The notes under the pieces: generated by a model
What the model saw: the letters and a program-made list of their open reading frames with translations, nothing else
The model's database searches: none
What the model was told of the DNA's origin: nothing
Made by a program: the position numbers and the translations under genes
Origin: Anaerolineales bacterium
GTDB lineage: Bacteria; Chloroflexota; Anaerolineae; Anaerolineales; Villigracilaceae
DNA: 19,052 bases
Direction of reading: 5' to 3'
Assembly: GCA_016789485.1 (NCBI GenBank)
Contig: JAEURE010000015.1
Location: forward strand, 1 to 19,052
In this document: positions 13,801-19,052 of the stretch, piece by piece
Numbering within the stretch: position 1 is the first letter of the stretch
Layout of the letters: the number at the start of each line of letters is the position of its first letter

Positions 13801-13812
13801 TATGTCTGTCAA
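13784..13812 (-). promoter_or_regulatory. Sigma-70-type promoter of the PadR-ABC cassette
   Basis: On the minus strand a perfect -35 TTGACA (13812-13807) and -10 TATAGT (13789-13784) are separated by the ideal 17 bp. The predicted start, about 13777, gives a 5' leader of about 13 nt that contains the GGAG ribosome site of padR. This is the best promoter in the window. Confidence 0.8.
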
Positions 13813-13987
13813 GGTATTTCGGCTAATTTACTACTTTGCTTTTTTGTAAATAAATAGAGCCGGCAAGGGGATGGAGTAACCATTAGTTTGTGTTCGATAC
13901 GACAAGCTTTTGTCCCTTTTCACGAAAATCCCCGTTATTCCCATGAAAGCATTTACACGAACGAACCTCGCGAGAGAAAGGCACTGC

Positions 13988-14545
13988 ATGATAGGATACA
14001 AGGCAGTAAGAACCACACCCATGATTCACGACGACCTTCCAGACCTGATTACCGCCGCCAAAGGCGATCCCGCCGCGTTCGGCAGGCTGTATGACCGTTA
14101 CCTTCAGCCCGTTTATCGCTACCTGTACAGCCGCCTGGGGAATGCACACGAAGCGGAAGATGTCACTTCGCAGACGTTCATCGCTGCATATGAAGCGCTG
14201 CCCAAATATCGGGAGCAGGGTCAGTTTATGGCCTGGCTGTTTCGGATCGCCCGCAGCAAGATGAACGATCATTTTCGCAGGAACAGGTTCGAGGTCGAGT
14301 TGGATGCGGCGGAGCGTATCTCCGCAGGGGAGGATGTGCTCAACGAACTGGTCCATGATGAAGAGCTGATCCGGCTTCGATCCGTGATCAAAAATTTGAA
14401 CCCCGAAGAACAGGATCTCATCCGCCTGCGTTATGTGGCCGACCTGACCTTTGCCGAGATCGCTGACCTGTTGGGCAGGCGCGAAGACGCCGTGAAGAAA
14501 ACCGTGTACCGATTGCTGGCGCGTTTGAAAAGCCAGATGGAGTGA
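13988..14545 (+). CDS. ECF-type RNA polymerase sigma factor
   Basis: A 185-residue sigma-70 family protein of the ECF group. Sigma region 2 spans about 28-100 (FGRLYDRYLQPVYRYLYSRL, EAEDVTSQTF, then the -10-binding FMAWLFRIARSKMNDHFRR). Sigma region 4 spans about 125-183 (LNPEEQDLIRLRYV, TFAEIADLLGRREDAVKKTVYR, the helix-turn-helix for -35 binding). There is no region 3. The frame opens at 13910, but ATG 13988 has AGAAAGG 6 bp upstream; ATG 14021 is possible but lacks a site. It overlaps the anti-sigma reading frame boundary closely (2-bp gap to the ATG at 14548), as usual for co-expressed sigma/anti-sigma pairs. The 223-bp gap to padR holds no promoter for it that I can recognise. Confidence 0.95.
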   Translation: MIGYKAVRTTPMIHDDLPDLITAAKGDPAAFGRLYDRYLQPVYRYLYSRLGNAHEAEDVTSQTFIAAYEALPKYREQGQFMAWLFRIARSKMNDHFRRNRFEVELDAAERISAGEDVLNELVHDEELIRLRSVIKNLNPEEQDLIRLRYVADLTFAEIADLLGRREDAVKKTVYRLLARLKSQME

Positions 14546-14547
14546 CC

Positions 14548-16065
14548 ATGAACGATTTGAATCCATCCCCCGACTTTGAAGAGAAGGTCCGCCACGCGAT
14601 GAAGTCGCCTGATGCGTCGCCTGAATTTGCAAACCGATTACGCAACGAACTGGTGAGGAGACCAGTAAAAATGAAACCGATGATTTTTAAACCCGCATGG
14701 GCTCTTGCATTCATGTTGGCACTGATGGTCATTGTAGTCAGTGCACCGGGCCTTGCGGCTGCCCTTGGAAGAGTATTTGGATATGTCCCCGAAGTGGGAC
14801 TGGTGGAAACTACGAGCGGCTTGCGTATGTTGGCAGAACCTGTTTCCGCCACCCGCGATGGCATTACGCTTACGATCACGAATGTGTTTGTATATGAAGA
14901 CCGCGTGGAATTGAAATATGAAGTGAACGGCATCGCCCCCGAAAATGATGGCTGGCAAGCCTCGGATCGCAGTACGAACCCAACCGCATTTTGCGGTGGC
15001 GTGAATCCTGGCGACACCTACAACCCTGAAGGCGATGCACGTCTGCGCCTGCCCAATGGCACCACGCTCGAACGTGACTACACAGGCAAGTATCCGCAGA
15101 ATGTATTTGCAATGCAGCCCGTCTACGATGCCGCCGTCCCGTCAGATGTAACTCAAATGACCTTTGCACTCAAGTGTATTCCGATGGCACGCCTGGGCGT
15201 CCTTCCTGAAAATTGGGAATTGACATTCGATCTTGCCACTGTACCTGCTGGAACTGTTGTAGGAGAACCTGTAATTGAAGTGCCGCCTGTGATACCGGAA
15301 GAAGTTCCCGCCTCGCCCTCGACCGATGTTGTTTCTGCTCCCAAAGTGACAATGACCCTCGAACGGATCGTCCCCACCGACTCGAACACAGTGTTGTATC
15401 TGCATTTCAACATGGAAAACGCCGACCCGTCGCTGATTTCCATCATGCCCAGGAGCGTCTATATCATCGACTCGCTGGGGCAGCAGATCCGCCTGATTGG
15501 ATCATTCGTTTGGCAGCCGTTCGAGCATCAAGTTGGCAGTTCCTTTGAGTTCGTCACCGAATCCAAACCTGCCAGTGGTCCTCTCACTGTGGTTGCAGAT
15601 CAGGTGATCGCATATTACATGCCGCTTTATACTGATCCTCCGCAGACCACCACCGAAGAAATGACCTTCACCTTTGATGCAGGCGAGAATCCGCAGTATG
15701 GACAGAAATGGGATTTGAACAAGACCTTCAGCATTGCAGGGTATGACTTTGAGATCGTCTCCGCCCAGGCTGTAGCTTTCGAAGATCTGCCCAATCGTCA
15801 AAACTTCATCGATGGTTCGCAGGGCTATGACTATGGGTATCAATTCATCGTCGAAGCAGACCCTGCCCTTGAGTTGATCGCCGAAATGGATATTCACGGT
15901 GACGAAGCCCAATGCTGGTTGACGGATGTCAATAAAGTGGAAACCCAGCCTTTGATCTATACCCAATTGTGCAAGAACGGGTATCCCAAGGGACAGGTGG
16001 CAGTCACCATCCGCGAGATGTCGATTACGCTGACCGAAGATTTTAAAGTGGAGTGGAAACCGTAG
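14548..16065 (+). CDS. Membrane-anchored anti-sigma-like protein with large extracytoplasmic region
   Basis: A 505-residue protein. The cytoplasmic N-terminus (1-47) has a short helical motif (DFEEKVRHAMKSP, FANRLRNELVRR). One span follows at about 48-72 (WALAFMLALMVIVVSAPGLA). The remaining 430 residues are beta-rich and extracytoplasmic, with a Pro-rich linker near 245-262 (VPPVIPEEVPASPSTDV). The domain after the span (GITLTITNVFVYEDRVELKY) resembles the DUF4179 domain that follows the membrane anchor in sigma-linked proteins. The predicted role is to hold the ECF sigma factor at the membrane and sense an outside signal. The ATG has GGAG 5 bp upstream inside the sigma gene 3' end; a GTG 6 bp earlier is less likely. 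No ZAS zinc motif is visible, so the sigma-binding mode is uncertain. Confidence 0.8.
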   Translation: MNDLNPSPDFEEKVRHAMKSPDASPEFANRLRNELVRRPVKMKPMIFKPAWALAFMLALMVIVVSAPGLAAALGRVFGYVPEVGLVETTSGLRMLAEPVSATRDGITLTITNVFVYEDRVELKYEVNGIAPENDGWQASDRSTNPTAFCGGVNPGDTYNPEGDARLRLPNGTTLERDYTGKYPQNVFAMQPVYDAAVPSDVTQMTFALKCIPMARLGVLPENWELTFDLATVPAGTVVGEPVIEVPPVIPEEVPASPSTDVVSAPKVTMTLERIVPTDSNTVLYLHFNMENADPSLISIMPRSVYIIDSLGQQIRLIGSFVWQPFEHQVGSSFEFVTESKPASGPLTVVADQVIAYYMPLYTDPPQTTTEEMTFTFDAGENPQYGQKWDLNKTFSIAGYDFEIVSAQAVAFEDLPNRQNFIDGSQGYDYGYQFIVEADPALELIAEMDIHGDEAQCWLTDVNKVETQPLIYTQLCKNGYPKGQVAVTIREMSITLTEDFKVEWKP

Positions 16066-16071
16066 TTGAAT

Positions 16072-16105
16072 AAAAATAGGCCACGCTACAGCGTGGCCTA
16101 TTTTT
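16072..16105. terminator. Bidirectional terminator between anti-sigma and arginine deiminase-like genes
   Basis: A 15-bp stem (AAAAATAGGCCACGC with its complement at 16091-16105) and a TACA loop. It starts 6 bp after the plus-strand stop and runs into six T. On the minus strand the TAG of the deiminase-like gene (16100-16098) is part of the stem, and TTTTT follows the other arm. Confidence 0.92.
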
Positions 16106-17357
16106 TACGTCTCACCGGGGCTGTGAGGCAATGGACTGCTCCGTAGCCATTGACCAGCTTGTTCAATTCTGCACTTAATACACGGAATCCGTATCTTTCC
16201 AACTCTTTGATGACACGGGTGTTTGTGGAGAGTGAAACAATGACGGCTTTATTTCCCAAATTAAGTAAATTGGTGGCGAATTTTGCCTGTTCCTGTTCAT
16301 CCACTTCAAATACATCAATTCCCTTGCTGGAGAGAAATTCTCGAAAGCCGCCCAATTCTTCGATCACCAGCATGTCCATGTTGCGTGAAATGCGGATGAC
16401 ATCGCGTTGGTCCAGTTCGTGTCCATATGCCATCACCAGGTCGGGGGCGAGCGGGATCCAGAACATGTCCAGGTGCATGATGCGCATGTGTTCATCGGTA
16501 GGCGCACCAAACGTGGATGCCTCATCCACATGGCGCTTGTTCACAATTGCCACGATTTGAATTCCTCTGTGCTCCAGGTACGTTCCTATTTTCCTGCACA
16601 GATTTTTAACTGCCCGCATATTTGTTCGCGCGCCAACGCCGATGTAACATGTGTCCCCGAGGATGGCAATATCACCGCCTTCGATGGTTCCGTTTTCTAT
16701 TTCCAGCAAGGAATCTGTATATCCAAGCTCGGTTAATGCTTCTTTGAACACCCCAACTTCAGGTTTGCGGATTCCCCACTTCAAAGCGGATAACATTACT
16801 TTATCTGCCAGTGCTTGTGATTGATCCCTTCCGTAAAATATGTTGGCAAGCGGCAGTTCATGTAGCAAGCTAAGGCGGTGATTCAAGCGGATGGCGGCAG
16901 CCTCTCCGTAGACTTGAACATCTTCTTTTAGGATGTGCTTTATATCTTTTTGGATTTGCAAATAAACTTCATCTATATCCCCATGAATGCCCTCTTGGGA
17001 GAAATCCCTTATTTTGTAATCTCGATAGGTTTCGTAATATTCGCTGGCACGCTGCAGCAGTGCAGATTCTGCCTCCTGGATCGAGGGAGGCGTATTGGAT
17101 ATTTCCTTTTTCTCCAGTGACCTGGCAAATGCATCCTTCGCCCGGATAACTTGAATCCCTTCCTCTTCGATCATTTTTTGCATATGTCTGAATTCCCTGC
17201 GGGCTTCCTGCACTTCATAATAACTGAAGAACAGGCTCTTTGACTTTGGCAGCAGTTGTCCCAGCAATGCTTCAATCCCCGGTTCACCCCAAACCAATAC
17301 TTCCTCTAAAAAATGTGTCTCGTCAAAGATTTGCGCATCCATAATTTCAGTACCCAT
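16098..17357 (-). CDS. Arginine deiminase / guanidino-modifying superfamily protein
   Basis: A 419-residue protein with the pentein fold and the arginine deiminase plan, including a helical insertion at about 75-150. Catalytic residues can be placed by motif: Asp178 in YGRDQS (usually FTRDP), Glu226 and Asp229 in IEGGD, His295 and Asp297 in MHLDMF, and nucleophile Cys410 in GAVHCLT. Spacing is very close to that of bacterial arginine deiminases (D166, E224, H278, C406 in Pseudomonas, from memory). It may hydrolyse arginine to citrulline and ammonia, or act on a related guanidino substrate. No arcB/arcC/arcD genes are near. ATG 17357 has no ribosome site; ATG 17342 (MDAQIF) is an alternative. 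It lies 50 bp after argS, with a hairpin between. Its stop codon lies in the terminator. Confidence 0.85.
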   Translation of the reverse strand: MGTEIMDAQIFDETHFLEEVLVWGEPGIEALLGQLLPKSKSLFFSYYEVQEARREFRHMQKMIEEEGIQVIRAKDAFARSLEKKEISNTPPSIQEAESALLQRASEYYETYRDYKIRDFSQEGIHGDIDEVYLQIQKDIKHILKEDVQVYGEAAAIRLNHRLSLLHELPLANIFYGRDQSQALADKVMLSALKWGIRKPEVGVFKEALTELGYTDSLLEIENGTIEGGDIAILGDTCYIGVGARTNMRAVKNLCRKIGTYLEHRGIQIVAIVNKRHVDEASTFGAPTDEHMRIMHLDMFWIPLAPDLVMAYGHELDQRDVIRISRNMDMLVIEELGGFREFLSSKGIDVFEVDEQEQAKFATNLLNLGNKAVIVSLSTNTRVIKELERYGFRVLSAELNKLVNGYGAVHCLTAPVRRKK

Positions 17358-17364
17358 AAACAGA

Positions 17365-17386
17365 GCGGACGTTCTTCAACGTCCGC
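17365..17386 (-). other. Hairpin between argS and the deiminase-like gene
   Basis: A perfect 9-bp stem (GCGGACGTT / AACGTCCGC) with a 4-base loop ends 7 bases before the ATG at 17357. After the stem the minus strand reads TCTGTTT, a poor U-tract, so it may be a weak argS terminator, or a leader structure covering the place where a ribosome site would be. Confidence 0.6.
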
Positions 17387-17407
17387 CATACTTTGTATTA
17401 TTTGATT

Positions 17408-19052
17408 TTACATCACATCTGGTGCTTGAATATCCAGCAGCCTCAAGGCGTTTTCAATTGTTTGCTTCGCCGCAGAGACCAGTTGCAGCCGCGCATTTTT
17501 TATCGTTTCGTCTTCCGTCTGCATCACGTTGACAGCGTGGTAGAACGAGTGAAAGGTGTTTGCCAGTTCGTATGCATAGGAAGCCATCACCAAGGGACGA
17601 TATTCATTCGCCGCCTGCTCCACAGTCTGCGGGAAGCGGGAAATCTGCTCAATCAACTCGATCTCATGTTTTGTTAATTCATAGTCGAATGAACCTGAAG
17701 CCTGAAACTTGGAGCCTGGAACTTGAGCTTTTTTCAGAATCGAGTTCGCTCGCACATACGCATTCTGAATGTACGGCCCCGTCCTGCCGTCGAAGGAAAG
17801 CGCTTCATTGATGTCAAAAACAATATCCTTATTGTTATCCACCGAAAGCATGGAATAGGTCAATGCGCCCATGCCGATCTGATAGGCGATCTTCTCGCGT
17901 TCATTGGCTGGCACATCGCCGCTCTTCTCCGATTCAACCGCCAACACACGCTTCACCGCTTCATCAGCCACATCTTTGAACAGTACCACACGTCCGCGCC
18001 GCGCAGACATGGCTCCCTCGGGCAGGCTCACGAAGCCATAGCCAAGATGGTAGCATTTCTCGGCCTGTGGGAAGCCCCACAATTTCAAAATGGCAAAGGC
18101 CTGCTGCAAATGCAATGACTGGCGCACGTCCACAACGTAAATAGAACGGTCCACGTGATATTGCTCAAACTTAACCTTTGCAAGCGCAAGGTCTTTTGTC
18201 AAATACAGGGTCGTGCCGTCGCGCCGCAGAATCACATTGGTGCGGTATTTTTCTTTGGTCAGCCCGAGTTTCTCGTCAATTTTTACGATGACCGCTCCGC
18301 CTTGCGGGCGTTCATCCGTAGCAATGTCCTTCGCGATCAATTCCTCAACAATGGCTTTGGATGGCTCATCGACTTCCGATTCGTAGAACCATACATCCAT
18401 TTTTACGTCGAGCATCTTTAATACTTCACGCAGTTCTTCCAAACTCCATTCTCGGGTTACGCGCCACAACTCGCGCACATACTCGTCGCCTGCATCCCAC
18501 TTGCGATACATTTCACGCCGTTCGGCATCGTATGCTTCCCGTTGGGCAGTTTGTTCAGGTGTTTCATTCTCTTGCTTTTCGAGCATGGCCGTGGCTTCCA
18601 CGTAAAGTTTTGCCAGCCATTGTCCGCGCTCATGCACGCCTTCGGGTTCCTGTCCTTTATACAGCTTGTCGTAGATCCACATCACGGTAATGACGCCGAG
18701 TCCAAGATCACCCGGGTACGAGGCGCGGATGGTTTCAAAGCCTGCGAACTCCACCAGCCTCGCGAGCACTTCACCTAAAATGGTGTTGCGCGCATGTCCA
18801 ATATGAAATGAATGATGTGTGTTTGGCTGGGCATATTCCACCATTACCGTTTCAGATTTCTTTGCACCGCGCCCAAAATTATTTCCATTGGCGAGCACTT
18901 CATCCACCACGCGGCGGGCATAGTCGGACGTCTTGAAGTAGACATTAAGATATCCTTTGACTGCTTCAATATGACTGATCCCTTCCACGCCTCCCAATTG
19001 ACCTTTGACCTGTTCGGCAATTTCCTGAGCCTTTTGCGGCACTGGAAGTTTG
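17408..19052 (-). CDS. argS: Arginyl-tRNA synthetase (N-terminus off window)
   Basis: A class I aminoacyl-tRNA synthetase that charges tRNA-Arg. The visible 547 residues start inside the N-terminal Add-1 domain (KLPVPQKAQEIAEQ) and the frame is open past 19052; the GTG at 19042 is an internal Val, not a start. The catalytic domain shows the HIGH signature (HHSFHIGHARNT), GDLGLGV, and the MSAR loop (EGAMSARRGRVV) that replaces KMSKS in ArgRS. The C-terminal DALR anticodon domain begins near INEALSFDGRTGPYIQNAYV and ends NALRLLDIQAPDVM. In the linker after it a short Gly/Ser/Gln insertion (AQVPGSKFQASGSF) is encoded by a 14-bp tandem repeat at 17692-17726. Confidence 0.97.
   Translation of the reverse strand, partial: KLPVPQKAQEIAEQVKGQLGGVEGISHIEAVKGYLNVYFKTSDYARRVVDEVLANGNNFGRGAKKSETVMVEYAQPNTHHSFHIGHARNTILGEVLARLVEFAGFETIRASYPGDLGLGVITVMWIYDKLYKGQEPEGVHERGQWLAKLYVEATAMLEKQENETPEQTAQREAYDAERREMYRKWDAGDEYVRELWRVTREWSLEELREVLKMLDVKMDVWFYESEVDEPSKAIVEELIAKDIATDERPQGGAVIVKIDEKLGLTKEKYRTNVILRRDGTTLYLTKDLALAKVKFEQYHVDRSIYVVDVRQSLHLQQAFAILKLWGFPQAEKCYHLGYGFVSLPEGAMSARRGRVVLFKDVADEAVKRVLAVESEKSGDVPANEREKIAYQIGMGALTYSMLSVDNNKDIVFDINEALSFDGRTGPYIQNAYVRANSILKKAQVPGSKFQASGSFDYELTKHEIELIEQISRFPQTVEQAANEYRPLVMASYAYELANTFHSFYHAVNVMQTEDETIKNARLQLVSAAKQTIENALRLLDIQAPDVM
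17692..17726. repeat. 14-bp tandem repeat inside argS
   Basis: AGCCTGAAACTTGG (17699-17712) is followed directly by AGCCTGGAACTTGA (17713-17726), 12 of 14 identical, and preceded by a partial copy (AACCTGA). The unit is not a multiple of three, so the copies are read in different frames. The array gives the residues between the ILKKA helix and the FDYELTKHE helix of ArgRS. Confidence 0.75.

Noticed and set aside
13765..13812. Longer N-terminus of PadR
   Set aside because: The extension is made of promoter DNA (it contains the -10 box and reaches the -35) and the ribosome site serves the ATG at 13764.
13901..13914. GACAA-GCTT-TTGTC inverted repeat before the sigma factor gene
   Set aside because: Arms are only 5 bp and there is no promoter element at a fixed distance; chance is likely.
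13883..14632. A 249-codon open frame on the minus strand opposite the sigma factor gene
   Set aside because: It lies antisense to the clear ECF sigma gene, its sequence shows no family motif, and it has no start context. It is a shadow of codon bias.
14418..15017. A 199-codon minus-strand open frame opposite the anti-sigma gene
   Set aside because: It crosses the sigma/anti-sigma junction in antisense and has a low-complexity composition with no recognisable domain.
19040..19042. GTG as the start of argS
   Set aside because: The frame continues upstream to the window edge with KLP, which fits the ArgRS N-terminal domain, so this is an internal Val.

Overview
The window looks like a chromosomal segment of a Gram-negative-like or monoderm environmental bacterium, most plausibly a member of the Chloroflexota (Anaerolineae). 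This is an inference from the gene mix (a bacterial cyclic 2,3-diphosphoglycerate synthetase homologue, an ECF sigma factor with a membrane-anchored partner, a BioY without its own ATPase, moderate GC) and not from any marker gene. It holds 20 protein genes. Two of them run off the ends: an ABC permease on the left and argS on the right. I see no rRNA, tRNA, CRISPR array or insertion sequence.

Layout, left to right. (1) 1-2670, minus: an ABC-2 type exporter with one ATPase and two tandem permeases. (2) 2743-4718, minus: a translationally coupled pair, an ATP-grasp ligase-like protein followed by a P1/DmpA-family N-terminal-nucleophile aminopeptidase. (3) 4811-5299, plus: a SlyD-like FKBP prolyl isomerase. 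It converges on (4) 5320-7646, minus: obg, a small proline-tailed membrane protein and a DedA protein. (5) 7762-9317, minus: a cation diffusion facilitator and bioY. (6) 9422-10747, minus: cpgS. (7) 11005-13764, minus: a tight four-gene cassette of PadR regulator, HAAS/pentapeptide-repeat protein, DrrA-like ATPase and DrrB-like permease, behind a strong consensus promoter that overlaps a likely PadR operator. (8) 13988-16065, plus: an ECF sigma factor and its membrane-anchored anti-sigma-like partner. (9) 16098-19052, minus: an arginine-deiminase-fold protein downstream of argS.

Several units end at well-formed intrinsic terminators. In the two convergent junctions (FKBP/DedA and anti-sigma/arginine deiminase) the stop codon of the minus-strand gene lies inside the shared hairpin.

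The most interesting items are the ATP-grasp/P1-peptidase couple, the resistance-like PadR-pentapeptide-ABC cassette (same logic as McbEFG immunity), the archaeal-type cpgS in a bacterium, a 14-bp tandem repeat inserted in frame in argS, and the ExxxN replacement of the metal site in the CDF transporter. All functions are read from sequence motifs and memory of families; no database search was possible.
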